Assembly (NCBI RefSeq): GCF_937616625.2
Contig: NC_065571.1
Span: forward strand, 45,121,651 to 45,185,650
Source: Mercurialis annua
Lineage: Eukaryota; Streptophyta; Magnoliopsida; Malpighiales; Euphorbiaceae
Reading direction: 5' to 3'
Length of the DNA stretch: 64,000 nucleotides
Shown here: piece after piece, positions 1-11,194 of the stretch
How the letters are laid out: each line of letters opens with the position of its first letter
Position numbering within the stretch: the stretch's first letter is position 1
Translations under genes and position numbers: made by a program
The notes under the pieces: generated by a model
The model's input: the letters and a program-made list of their open reading frames with translations, nothing else
Told to the model about the DNA's origin: nothing
Databases searched by the model: none

Positions 1-1009
1 CAATCAATTAATACCCAACCTGCCAACCATCATCATCAACAGAATCAATTTCATCACAAAACTCAAAATTCGAATTGCAGAACAAGACATGAACTCAAGC
101 TTAATATAATCAACCTTTAAAGGCATAAGAAGCTCAAACAAGAACAAATCAGTAAGCATGAAGGTTACCACAAGAACTTCATTCATTAACAGCAAGTAAC
201 CATGGCAGGATATAAGAACTAAAATAAAATCGAAACTAAACCCAAAGTGATACACACAAGATCGATTCGGAAAGTACAAGCTAAGAGCTAACAATTGACA
301 ACCAATAACTCAAGAGATAAAAGTATTAAAACAGCAGAATCCAAGGCCAAAAAGGGTTGAACCAAATCGGCAGTAGCTCAACATGACAAACAGAGAACAA
401 GAACAGTTTATACAAACTTAAAACGGTGAACCGTACGGCGATTGAAACGAAATAATATACGTACCGTTTGGCGAATTCAAGATATGGAATTGTAGAGGCG
501 TGAGTCTGCTTTCACGGGGACGAGACGGATCTGATTTCGATCTAAAAACGGCTACAAACGGATCAAAATACTAAGAGATAGATTTGGAAATCAAAACAGT
601 AAATAAACATTAAACGATAAAACGGCGGCGACTGATACGGGATTGTCTACGTACCGTTCAACAAAACTAATGAGCAAGGTCGTAGAGAATCGAGTCTACT
701 ATCTTAGGGATGTGACGGCACTGGATTCGATCTAAAAATGAATGAGAACGAATCGATTTATGGGGTTGTCGCTATTAACCAAAACTGAAAACAAAAACTC
801 AAGAACTTGCCGAATACAATCAAGGTTTGAGGAGAAATGTAGCAGCGATTTCAGAGAATTTAGGAGCACAATTGATGGCTTAGGTTTTATGAATAGGTAA
901 GGGAAACATTAGGTTAAGAAAAGAAACGTGTGACTGCAGCGTTTTTAAAGGAAGACAGGGCATGAAGGCTACAAGGCTGGTCTCGAATGAGACCAGACTT
1001 GAAGTACTA

Positions 1010-2196
1010 GGCTAATAATCACCCACGGCCCCTGACTTTAGGGGTACCTTACGACAAACCCCCTGATAAAAAAAAACGATCAGTAAACCCCCTAATCTTT
1101 GTGGCGGCGCTCGCTAAACCCCTTTTCGCATAAATTGACCAAAATACCCTTCAAAACTGTAAATAAATACAAACAAACCAGACAACTTCAATCTAACCAC
1201 ACTTAAAACTGACCCAATCAAATCAAACCAAACAAATCTAATCAAACCTAAATTTATTTAAAAATTAAATAAATAATTATTTTTAATTTAAATAAAAAAA
1301 TAAAAAAAAAATACTTTTTTTAATTCATGCCGGTGAGCAGACCCACCGCGGTGGGTCTGCTCACCGGAGAGCAGACCCACCGCGGTGGGTCTGCTCACCG
1401 GAGAGCAGACCCACCGCGGTGGGTCTGCTGTGCAGCAGACCCACCGCGGTGGGTCTGCTGTGCAGCAGACCCACCGGCCGGTGGGTCTGCTCTGTGCAGC
1501 AGACCCACCACGGGTCTGCTCTTTGCAGCAGACCCACGGTGGGTCTGCTCTTTGCAGCAGATCCACCGCGCCGGTGGGTCTGCTTCAAAGAGCAGACCCG
1601 TGGTGGGTCTGCTCTTTGCAGCAGACCCACGCCGGTGGGTCTGCTGCACAGAGCAGAGCCACGCCGGTGGGTCTGCTGCACAGCAGACCCACCGTGGTGG
1701 GTCTGCTCTCCGGTGAGCAGACCCACCGCGGTGGGTTTAAATTAATTTAAAAAAAAAAAATTAAATTAAAAATAATAATTATTATTTTTTTAAATTAAAG
1801 GAGTTATTATTTGGATAATTTTTTTTCCGGCAATGGACGGTGGTGGCCGGAAAAAACCTGCGGCGGCGGGTGAAAGTTTCGGTTGGATGGTTTGATTTAA
1901 TTGAGTTGATTGGTGATTTAAGTATCATTTGGATGGTTTATATCTGATTTGGTTAGGTGAATGATTTTAGATTTGGTTAGATTAGGTTGGTTTGGTTTTT
2001 GTTATTGACCTTAGGGGTATTTTAGGTATTTTTGAAAAAATAAAGAGCTTGGGGCGGTTTTTTGGGGCGGTTTTAGGGTAAAAGGGGTTTAGCTGATCAT
2101 TAGGTAAAGTTTAGGGGGTTTACGGCAGCTTTTTTTAGATCAGGGGGTTTAGCGTAAGATACCCCTAAAGTCAGGGGCCGTGGGTGATTATTAGCC
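1010..2196. mobile_element. Non-autonomous MULE-like TIR element with palindromic core
   Basis: The ends are inverted copies of each other: GGCTAATAATCACCCACGG at 1010 and its complement ending at 2196. Arm similarity continues through the CCCTGACTTTAGGGGTA motif and the CCCCCTGAT motif, giving TIRs of more than 100 bp. The flanks are GAAGTACTA (1001-1009) and GAAATACTA (2197-2205), an imperfect 9-bp target-site duplication as expected for Mutator-like elements. No transposase ORF is present. The centre is a GC-rich palindrome array, flanked by GGTTAGGT-type repeats on the right. A sister family with the same plan lies at 18397-19304. Confidence 0.8.
1330..1736. repeat. Array of GC-rich palindromes (GACCCACCGCGGTGGGTC type)
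   Basis: About twelve consecutive dyads are built on CAGACCCACC / GGTGGGTCTG. The first, 1330-1367, is a perfect 38-bp palindrome centred between 1348 and 1349. The next units are centred about 34 bp apart, near 1382, 1416 and 1450. Later units vary in the centre (CGCG, GGCC, ACG) and in the spacer (CACCGGAGAG, TGTGCAG, TTTGCAG). All six frames stay open here only because the repeat is GC-rich and periodic; the predicted peptides are not proteins. Confidence 0.9.
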
Positions 2197-2466
2197 GAAA
2201 TACTAAGGTCTCGTACGAGACCTTAGTGTCTCGTACGAGACACAACCAAAAAAATGGAAGGGTCTCGTTCGAGACCTGCCGTTTCTCGAACGAGACCCAA
2301 CGTTTATTTCAAGTCTCTTTTGAGACCTGATCTAAACGTGTGGTTCAACCTTTTTGGTTGAACCACAAGCCGAATCAAAATACTCTCCAACTCAAACCAG
2401 CCACGAAACAAATCGAAAACGAATCACTAAACCGAAAACGACTCGAATATTTCCCGTAAGCTCATA

Positions 2467-2749
2467 CTCCCTCCGTCCCAAATTGATAGGCACTATTTTG
2501 AATTTTTTTGTCCCAAATTATAGGCAGTAATTTATTTCTTGAATGCTTGAATTACATATATATTCTCATTAATTACAATATATTTACATTAAAAAGAGAG
2601 TAAAACTCACTAAGAATTAAAGTCAACACTGCATTAAATAAGGGCAAGTGTGGTATGTTTTTATAGAATTACTCATTTTGTATAGATTTACTAAATTTCT
2701 TAATACTTGTGTTTGTCCTAAACTGCCTATCAATTTGGGACGGAGGGAG
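2467..2749. mobile_element. Stowaway-type MITE (Tc1/mariner)
   Basis: The 283-bp element begins CTCCCTCCGTCCCAAATTG and ends with the complement. It is flanked by TA on each side (2465-2466, 2750-2751). CTCCCTCCGTCCC termini with a TA duplication are the hallmark of plant Stowaway MITEs. Confidence 0.9.
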
Positions 2750-2782
2750 TAATATTTAAATAAAAATTTACGGGGTATTACA

Positions 2783-3230
2783 TTATCGCTACCAAGTGAC
2801 TTCACCCTAATCCCATCAAATTATGTCATATAATATTTCACTAAGCAAGAATCAACAACAATTGTTAAAAACGAGAAACACCATTCAATTAATTCATTAA
2901 TGGGAACATGACATTTGATACAATGCAAGTACGTGATCAACTTAACTAACATGCTAAAAATATTAAGCTAGAGGCTATGCTCAAAGATTTGACCAAGATT
3001 TCTCATTAATAAAACATCAAACAAACACACAAACTAAAAATAACAAAAACATTAAAAACAAACAATCCTAAGCAACTGCAATCAATTTTCCAACTCTCTT
3101 CACACATTTCGATGCAATGTCCTCAATGGTAAGAAATTAGACATATAAAAATTGAATAGGAGTTGAGTTAAAAAATCAAATCTTTTGTGTTCAATTGAAC
3201 ACCGTCGGTTCGGGGGATGGAGTTAGGGAT
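2783..3230. other. Intergenic, no feature recognised
   Basis: AT-rich sequence following the LTR end. No ORF, repeat structure or RNA gene can be supported. Confidence 0.6.
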
Positions 3231-4548
3231 GGATAGCGCGCTCCGCCTTGAGCATTGAAATAATCGCGCAATTTTTCATCTTAATGCCTTCGTTGCGCCC
3301 GGAGCCTCCTTTGCTCATATTCTATCCTCCTCCAAACTTGTCTTTGCTCTTTCATAAAGCGGCGTTGTGCCGCCTCAAATTCATTGCCCTTAAAGACATT
3401 TGGAGCCGATTGCTCCCACTCTACCCCTTCTGGTACTCCTTCACCCTCAGCACTCGTGCTGGCCGCTTCTTTACCCTTTCTTCTCACTCTTTGCTTAGGC
3501 CTTCTCGGCTCCGGCTCTTCCCGTGGTGAGTTACCTCCCGCTCTAGGACAAGGTTCCCCAGGGCGCGTGCCTTCCCATTGTTCCCACACATATTTTCCTA
3601 GAACCTTGCCTTTCTCACATAAGCGCTCATGGTCAAGTGATCTACGTCTATCATTTTTTGAGGTAAAATCTTGTATTTTCTCTCATCAAACTCCGGGTCC
3701 TTTCTTGCCAATTGCAAAACAAATCACCCATACCCAATCTTTTTCGTCTTCTCGGGCATCTCTTGCAAAATTTTCATAAAATGGTAGGCCACATTGACTT
3801 GAATATCAGCATTTATTGGGTGCCTAATAGCGTTGATGATGAGTAAGTCTCCTCACGCAACCTTGAAATACTCGTGGCTCTCATAATACGCATGCCCATA
3901 CCACTTGAGTACCACCACCGTGGCTATATCCCAAATCTCATTCACGTTAGAAATTTTTGCATCAAAACTAGCTTTTCCCGACACCTCGTTCCACACCGCA
4001 TTGTCATCATAATTGTCGAATGACGGCATGAATTTCAGCCCATTATCCACCATCTCGTAGTCGGCACACAAGTCTTCCAAAGAATACGACCACTCGTTAC
4101 TGCCTAATTGGTATGTAATAGACGTATTGGTGTCGGTTGACATCTTGAGTGTAGTGAAGAACCCGTAGTTAAGTACCTCACAATGCTCATGTGGCGATGC
4201 CGCCACCTTCTCTAACTCTAACCAACCTAGGAGTTGCTCCAACACATCATATATACCCAAACGCCTCATCGAGGCCCAACAAATTGCAAAAGGAACGACA
4301 ATACCTCTATCCTTTAACTTATCATATTGCTTCCCTTCCGCAACCGGGCATATTTTGAATGGAGCCTTGAATCGCCGAGTGAGAATGGTCGGAGAGTCAA
4401 CCCCGACAACCCTTGAACCGGATGCGGTTGTCTTGCGAGAAGAACAAATGGCTTTTGGTGGTTGTTCCTCTTGTTCTTGATGTTCTTAAGCAATGGGAGG
4501 GTTAGACGATTGACCGGAGACTCGGGTGGATCTTGTGCTTTGAGACAT
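3230..4548 (-). pseudogene. Retrotransposon ORF1/gag-like remnant (Athila-style)
   Basis: Read on the minus strand from an ATG at 4548 (MSQSTRSTRVSG), the frame has one stop about 19 codons in and then stays open through the 138-residue stretch encoded at 4269-3853. The sequence ...DNAVWNEVSG...WDIATVVVLKWYGHAYY resembles the ORF1 protein of Athila-type Ty3/gypsy elements (segment ending in a conserved YRHxx-like aromatic patch). A further basic, Gln/Arg-rich segment follows at 3589-3281 in a shifted frame. Stops and frameshifts show it is dead. The family assignment is by eye and moderate. Confidence 0.45.
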
Positions 4549-5120
4549 TGTAGAAGAAGGAAAAGGGTGCTTGAAAGTGTTGTCGGTTTTGAATTTCGCC
4601 AGAATTTGGTGATGGTTAAGGGTGGTGGAAGTTCTTGCTAGAAGATAGATAAAGAAGCTCTTGGCTATGGAGTTTTTCTAATTTTGGTAAATAATGGTGG
4701 AGAAGATGAAGTGTTGGGTGGTTTTTTATGGATAAGAAACAAAGATTCAAAATTGAAGTTCTAAGATGATGCCAACTCATCAATCCATGTGGTGTTTGTT
4801 TCTTTTGAAAGGCCATGATCACGCCACCTCATCAATCCATGTGTTCCAATTTAGGACCAATAAAAAAAAATTCAGCACTCCCCCTTTTAATGAAGTGCCT
4901 CGGAATGAGACAACCAAGTTGGAGTTGTGTCTCGATCCGAGACACTACAATCTTCCTAGGCAGATTGATGTGTCTCGATCCGAGACATATAATTCAACTT
5001 GGTGTCTCGAATCGAGACACCCTCTGATTAAGGGAGAATTTGATTTTTTTTTCTTTCGTCGTTTCTCCTACACATCCAAAACCAAAACACACCGGACGTT
5101 ATCTTGAACACAAAACGTAA
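4549..5120. other. Retroelement-derived segment carrying three TCTCG/CGAGA dyads
   Basis: Three dyads lie at 4927-4945 and 4971-4987 (both with TCTCGATCCGAGA cores) and at 5001-5021 (GGTGTCTCG / CGAGACACC arms around AAT). They match in type the cluster at 978-2326, although the flanking sequence differs. The segment 4745-4850 also holds two short direct copies of a CTCATCAATCCATGTG motif. No gene. Confidence 0.6.
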
Positions 5121-6065
5121 AAATTCACCTCTAGGCTGTGAGCGGGCTGCCAACGTTCACAAGCGATCCGGTCTTTGCTGCGAGCCATTTTGATAATTAC
5201 CCTCTGAGCTACGAGTATGGATCTAACATTTTTCAAAGACCGTTCATGTGATATTTTAATACGGGTCGTGGGAGATTTTGCTTTAACTTGAGAGCGTTAT
5301 ACCAATCATCTCTTTTCTAACTTATCATTTCCTGTTCAGCATACTTGAGCTCGATCAATATCGGTACGCACGCAGTTCTTGTTATGCCCAATAGATAACA
5401 TGTTCCATCAGATCCATGTCAGTGTTTAGAATCATTCTTATGCAATGGAATTTGATAAAAGCATTCCATATTTAAAATAATGCACTTTATTAATACTCAA
5501 TAGAAAATATATAAACTCAAAGTTGTTTCGCTTATTCTTAAACTCTGCTTATAATTGCTGCTCCAATCTCGAGGCTCTTGAACTCGTGGGATCTATTCAT
5601 TAATCATATGTCAATATCTAGACACATACATATATCTGTCTAACTCTAGAATTAACTCTAGACTCAAACAATTCACATCATCACATAATCACATATTTGT
5701 CATGACCCATTTGGCGCTAAATCAAGACAAATTAAATTTCAATTATAATAAACATTCACATATGACACTAATGCTCGAGGGTAAACCAAGACTCCGCCCT
5801 TAAGCGATAAGTTATCACAATCACTGCTCGTTAATCATCCAAAGTCTCCAATGCTAATCAGCATTACATTACTATAGTAACAAATGGTTGATATAAAATT
5901 CCGACACTCCAAATATCATCAACATACCAGACATAGTACAATGATAACATCTTAAATTTCATACAAACAAATCCATAACTTGGTTCTTATAAAACCAGCT
6001 ATTTCGGTTGAGGGGACGTCATTGGCGATTCTTCGATGTTCAAGAATTCTCACCTCTATTTCTTT
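5121..6065. other. Repeat-derived intergenic DNA
   Basis: Moderately AT-rich, no ORF. Its composition resembles LTR or 3' untranslated retroelement sequence belonging to the gag remnant on its right, but no terminus could be fixed. Confidence 0.35.
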
Positions 6066-7600
6066 CTAACGAAAGAGCTGTTTGGGCCTCCTCCGTTGAT
6101 CATGTGAATTGTCCCCATGATTTTGCCTGGTCTTTCTTTTCTTTTGGTTTTTCATCCTTGTATCTCTTTTCTCCTTGATGGTTGCCACTTCAGCCTTTTT
6201 GGAGACAAACTTCTTAAGTTTGCCTACTTCCATCATTATTTCAATTTCTACTTTGAGGTCTCTATACTCTTCAATATCGTGCTCATGCTCATCATGGAAT
6301 TTATAGAATCTTTTGGTGTATCGCACCTTGGTTCTCAACTTTTGCGACCACTATATATTTCACAGTTCTCTTTTATCCACATTAGGAAATTTATCATGTT
6401 TGTGTTGAGTGGTGTATAATTTTGTTCATCGTCTCTGGATTCATATCTTCCTTCGTATCTATTATGGGGGGGGGGGGGACGAAACGCCTACTTTCTTCAT
6501 GTTGGTGACTTTTCTCTTCTTGTTTCATTTTTTGTTTTTCCTTTGACTTTTCTTGCCTGGATTCCTGCGCTTTTCTTCTTTTCCTCTTATATCCCTTCAC
6601 ACTTAATCAAGCTCGAAGTATTTTTGTGTTATCCCATCAAGTTTGTGAAAGTAGTTGGTTTGTTTGTAAGCAATTTGTCTACTAACTTACCGAATCAGGT
6701 CCCTTCCCTAAGGGATTTAGTTGCCATGTCGACGTTGAGATTGTTGATTCTCATTGCTTCCTTATTGAATATTCCTATGTAACTTCTCAGGGTTTCCCCT
6801 CCTCTTGGATGCATGATCTCAAAATACTCGTGGTGGTTTTGGCTGGTATGTTGGTCAGGTACCTATTTGAGAATTCATTTGATAGAGTTGTGTAGTGTTT
6901 GATTGAGTGTGGTTTCAGTTTGTTGAACCACCTTCGAGTTGTTCAAGTGAGAGTTGTGGGGAAGACTCGACATATGATAGCGTCTGTTTAGTTGAGTAAT
7001 CCCATCGTTGTAAAGAATCTGGACTCATGGTCTCTCGGGTCTCCTTCGCCGTTGAAAGTTGGAAGAATTTATAATTTCATATTGTGGGGGATTGTTTCCT
7101 CCATTATTTTAGTGGATAAGGGCGAGCCCTTTAGTCCTAGATCATCTAGGTCCTGCTCCTTTGCTTTCATCTTTTTAGTACTTTGATAATCTTCTCTTCT
7201 AGGCCGTCTTCTGCTACGTATATGGTTTTTCTCCAAAATGGAGATTCAGAGGATTCGCTCTCGTCCTCTTGATTTTTCTTCTTTGATTGTGACTTCTAGG
7301 GCATTTTTTCTGCTTCTTTTTCTGGATTTTTTTTGCTTTTTATAGGAGTGTCTTCCTCTTCTCCTCGTTCTCTCCTAGTGTTCTCTCCGCTCCTTGCATT
7401 GTTTTGTTCTTCGCTATTTCGAGCAGTATTTCCTTGGTTTTCTTTGTTCCTTTCATCGCCTTTGTTATTTCTAGGGGTGTTTTGCCCATCTTCTGCGTTT
7501 CTTCCTGCTCTGTTAGCTTCATCCACAATTTCTCGAGTTTCTTGGTTTTTTCCTTCAGTTTCTACATGTCGCCTGTGGCGATTGGGAGGTGAATAACAAA
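6066..7600 (-). pseudogene. Ty3/gypsy gag pseudogene
   Basis: The minus-strand peptide at 6338-6066 contains KFHDEHEHDIEEYRDLKVEI, matching the KFHxDHGHxTEExxxLKxEIExL signature at the end of the gag region of many plant Ty3/gypsy elements. Upstream on the same strand (about 6700-6600) a DKLLTNKPTTFTNLM-type stretch fits the preceding gag domain. The 7526-7296 segment (MDEANRAGRNAEDGQ..., Asn/Glu/Arg-rich) fits an N-terminal gag linker. Frame changes and stops between segments show decay. A G11+ tract at about 6466 interrupts it. Confidence 0.6.
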
Positions 7601-9301
7601 TTGAGTTCTTTGCAAGTTTATAATCTCCACATGCGCGTTTGTATAATTTCTTTCTTTTTTTGCAATTTTGTCCAGGTTGGCCTGGAATGTTTCCAGCATT
7701 TTTCTCAAAATTTGGTGGTAGATTTCCGGGAAAACTACTGTGAGAGTTGGCTCAGCTGTTCCGTCTTGAAAAGGGAAAACAATGGAATTTGATCCCTTTG
7801 CCTGCTGTGTTTGATATTACGGCGTTGAATTTGAAGTGTTGAAGCCTGAGCTTCATACTGCGGTTGAGTTTACGCCGGTGAAATTGGAGGTATTATAGAT
7901 GTTAACTCTAGTATTCAGGGCCGGCGGCGGCGTAACCTCCAGATCTTTCGGATCCATTGGTTTTTTTTGGGTTAGTTCCGTTGGAATTCATTCATCCAAT
8001 AGAATTTGTTTGAGTTCAGAAAATCTCTTCCCACAAACAACGCAAATTGATGGAGTCTGCCTTCTTAACGGTAATTGACCTGCAAAATATAGCTGATTGG
8101 ATGGTGGTTGTTCGATGAGCTCTCTGATGCTTAATTCAGTATTAAACTTAATGGAGTATTGTTCACGTAATGTAATTTTGTGTGTGTACGCATAGCTCAA
8201 GTTCTTTTATTGTGAGCATGGAAGAATACCTTTTAAAGTTAGAATAGGAAAGGAATTTCTATTCAGTTGTATGAATCAAAATAGGAAAGGGATTCCTATT
8301 TAGAAAAAGTCCTATTTAGAAATATTTTCTTAAATAGGATTAGTCTTTTAAATAGGAATATGTTTCCAATTAGAAAAGTGATTTGAGATTCGAGAGATCC
8401 GAGTCTTCTAGAATCTTTATAGTAATAAGATCATTCACGTAATTAGGATCTGCTAGAAATACGTGTTAGATCTGGTTACTATGATTTACTGTATCCTACG
8501 AGATTCGGCCACTCTGGAGATTTGCGGGAATGCTTTCGGATTGCCTTTGATAGGCGAATCCTTCGTGATTCGGACATAGCTTGTTTGGGTGAGTTTTCGG
8601 ATTCGATCTGACTGGAGGATCCAATACGACTCAGTTCATTATATCATTTTGGAGTTCGGTTCCCATTAATTCAAATTTAGTAAAATGAAAAACATTAATT
8701 TAATATGGTTTGGTTTGCACCGAACACCGTGTAGGAGCTAATGTCTTAAAAATGATACTTATAGCTAGACTAGATAGGCCACCGGTTTTTGATACCAACT
8801 ATCATTATGGCTTAACTTGTTCGCCAAATCATATTGTTAAAATGATTTTATTTTTATTATTTTATTTATTTGTCTATTTTTAAAATTTAAAATTTTTATT
8901 TTTTTTAAACTAAAAGTAACTTTAGTGATTTTTTATAATCGAGGAGAAGGGAGCCCTTTTGGGAGAAATTGAACCCACGACTTAGCAGATCCTAACGCTA
9001 AAATTGATTTCATTGGTTTAAATTTTTAACTAAACCATTCAAAACCAAAATGACTAAATTTTCAATTCTTTCTCCTTATGAATTGGAGTGTACAGCCGGT
9101 TAAACTACTCGAACAATTCAATTATTGTAGGTAAAGCGTTGAAATTTAAAATAACTAGTTTTTTGAATTATTTTTCATCTTTAATTCTGAGCATATAAAA
9201 GTTATTTTGAATTTAATTCAAATATAAATTCGTACAATTTTATAAAACCCGATGACAATATGACTCAAATTCAAATTCACATACATCCATACATATCATT
9301 T

Positions 9302-9333
<32 letters not shown>

Positions 9334-9816
9334 TATATATAATTTCTTTGTTTATCTTTTATATTAGTTAGTAAATATACAAAATAATAATAGCTTTAGT
9401 TTAATATATAAAAACGCATGTCTTATAATATATTGTGTTTAATTATGTAGTTTCTTGAAAAATAATGAATATATAAAATATATGACAAAAATATAAAAGC
9501 ATATAATATTATAATAAAAATAAATAAATTAATTTTTTTTAAAAGCCATATAATTGCTAGGCCAAGGATACACATTAGACTCTTAAATTGTCAAATGAGT
9601 CCCTCTCGATCCCTAGCTAGAAGAATCTAAAGTTGCGAAATTTGTTTTTGTCCAAAACTTCATATACGATTTTTCGTTCAAAACAACATCTTCTTAATAT
9701 CCGTTGTCGAATTATAGTGACCACCAAATTATTTATCTCTAAGACACCCACCTTCACATGAATACCTCAAGCCATGTTCAACATATTAGCAAACACCTTA
9801 TAATTCTGCCGCAATT
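7601..9816. other. Retroelement leader/LTR debris and AT-rich DNA
   Basis: A minus-strand sequence at about 8801-8781 reads TTGGTATCAAAAACCGG, weakly like a tRNA-Met primer-binding site, and would sit upstream of the gag remnant in the right order. 8210-8350 has tandem TAGGAAAGG(A)TTCCTATT-like words. 9300-9345 is a TTA then (AT)n microsatellite. No host gene is visible. Confidence 0.35.
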
Positions 9817-10297
9817 TTATAATTTTTTTGACAGGAAAAAGTGTTGTATTGATTCAAAATATCTGAATACAAAGCCGACTGATAAAAAGTCTAGAACATC
9901 CGACCCGCATACTGATACATTAGACATAAAATTGGACGTCCTAATAAAAATATAGGCAACCATATTTGTTGATATCTTGGTATAACACAAAAAACAATTG
10001 GTGTTGTCCTCAAAAAGATTCTTGCATTCTTCGACAATTACACCAATATAAGAACGATCCTCAAACAATGAAGAGAAACTAAACCAGAAGTAGCACATTC
10101 ATTTCAAACCAAATATTGTGCGAAACCAATTCCTTAACCCAGGACAAAGATTCTTTGAAGTTGATGGCTTCCACCACAAGAGACTCTTGTAATCCTTGCA
10201 TCGATCTAGCCTTTGTCCCAAGACATCTACCATCATGATCCTGCACCACACAAGCTATACTACTACGATGATTTTTTTGAAATATAGCATCTTTCAA
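9817..10297 (-). pseudogene. LINE 3' end: RNase H-like domain remnant
   Basis: Two overlapping minus-strand frames (10297-10079 and 10098-9817) together read ...CVVQDHDGRCLG...ESLVVEAINFKESLSWV then CKNLFEDNTNCFLCYTKISTNMVA. This is the order of the RVT_3/RNase H-like domain of plant LINEs (VxRDxxGxxxG, EAxAxxxAL, and the late HxxRxxNxxA-type block). A frameshift near 10090 breaks it. The 3' end runs into an A-rich tail (T-run near 9825 on the plus strand). Confidence 0.65.
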
Positions 10298-11194
10298 GTT
10301 ACTGGTTATGTGACCAACCTATGGTAATTGCGAGAAGATGGATGTAGGGAAAGTTGCTTTATCTCCATTTCCTATGTCGAGCTAAGTTAATTTTTAAGTC
10401 TGAAGGAACCTCAGTACGTTAGAGACTGAATGAGTAGCCGAGCTACTTTGACCTCTCCAAACTAAATTATTATGATTCTTTCAAATTCCCTAAAGTGAAA
10501 GTGCGACACTAAGAGTGCGGGTTGGAAAAGTATGTTTCAATTCAAAATCAAAATACACAATCCTGGTGTTGATCACATCAGCATGGTCAAGTAGGATCAG
10601 CGTGCCATCTAGTTTTAATAGCTAGCATCTAGGAATCAAAAAGAATACCTATATTGTTTTCCCAAGATTCTTGTAGTCCTGAAAGTCCGACAACCTCTAC
10701 ACCATACACACGAGTATGCTTCCGATTGAATCCTAGCCTCAAAGTGATCAGCTCGAGTTCCTCTTTCCGAGAGAACGAAGGCTCAATTCTCGCTACGGTC
10801 ACCTCCTTGCTTGGATACTTGAAAACTTCTCTAAGTTTTAGTGATTGATAAATTTGTTAATTGAACACCTTCAAGTAACATTGAGCTTTCTCAAAGTTTC
10901 CAATTGAACTCTTTCAAGTAACTTTGAGCTTTCTCAAAACTCTCACTTGAACTCCTTCAAGTGAATGCTCTCAACAACTAGCAACTTCCTATAACAGCTC
11001 TTGCATATAGTTATAGCTAAACACTTAGCTTCTTTCAAGCATAAGCTTATGCTGGGAACCACTTGTGTTGTTGTTGTACATTTTGAGAGCAAAATCTATC
11101 CCTTTATATAGACAAGAATTATCGGAGTTTGCAGAAAAAATCTAACTCGTATTAAGACACATGTTAAGTTAAGTGTCATACACTTAGCTTACGC
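10298..11194 (-). mobile_element. LTR remnant with minus-strand TATA, left part
   Basis: On the minus strand TATATAAA lies at 11110-11103, followed downstream by several AGCTTTCTC.../CAAGTAAC...GAG-type repeats (10850-11000), as in LTR R/U5 regions. The upstream (U3) part of the same block appears to continue at 14577-15500, being cut by the insertion 11195-14571. Termini were not found, so the class (probably Ty1/copia) is inferred. Confidence 0.4.

Larger units (their letters stand above)
978..2326. repeat. Cluster of TCTCG/CGAGA palindromes split by the MULE
   Basis: Six dyads share arms TCTCG...CGAGA or a close variant: 978-995, 2203-2226 (a perfect 24-bp palindrome), 2227-2244 (perfect, 18 bp), 2261-2276, about 2284-2296 and 2313-2326. 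The first is separated from the rest only by the element at 1010-2196, so they formed one cluster of about 170 bp before that insertion. The same type of dyad recurs at 4927-5021 in a different retroelement block. Confidence 0.75.
1..2782 (+). mobile_element. LTR-retrotransposon end (Ty3/gypsy-like LTR tail), host of nested insertions
   Basis: The block ends at 2782 with GGGGTATTACA, the kind of CA terminus typical of plant Ty3/gypsy LTRs. Its beginning lies outside the window. Inside it, two related segments occur about 195 bp apart (about 455-570 and 645-760; both start with ACGTACCGTT and run to a GATCTAAAAA motif), an old tandem duplication. A MULE-like element (1010-2196) and a Stowaway MITE (2467-2749) are inserted in it. 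No ORF survives. The assignment rests on the terminus and on similarity in style to the LTR-like blocks at 11195-14571 and 21890-23021, so it is tentative. Confidence 0.4.

Noticed and set aside
1330..1736. CRISPR-like array (repeat plus spacer with period 34)
   Set aside because: Eukaryotic nuclear context, spacers not unique, no cas genes, and it lies inside a TIR element.
1327..1750. Six overlapping open frames of 80-130 residues
   Set aside because: They are translations of the GC-rich palindrome array in every frame, with Cys/Arg/Pro repeats; no start context or domain. Not genes.
8781..8801. Firm primer-binding site for the gag remnant
   Set aside because: TTGGTATCAAAAACCGG fits only loosely and no LTR end in CA precedes it, so it is mentioned but not called as a site.
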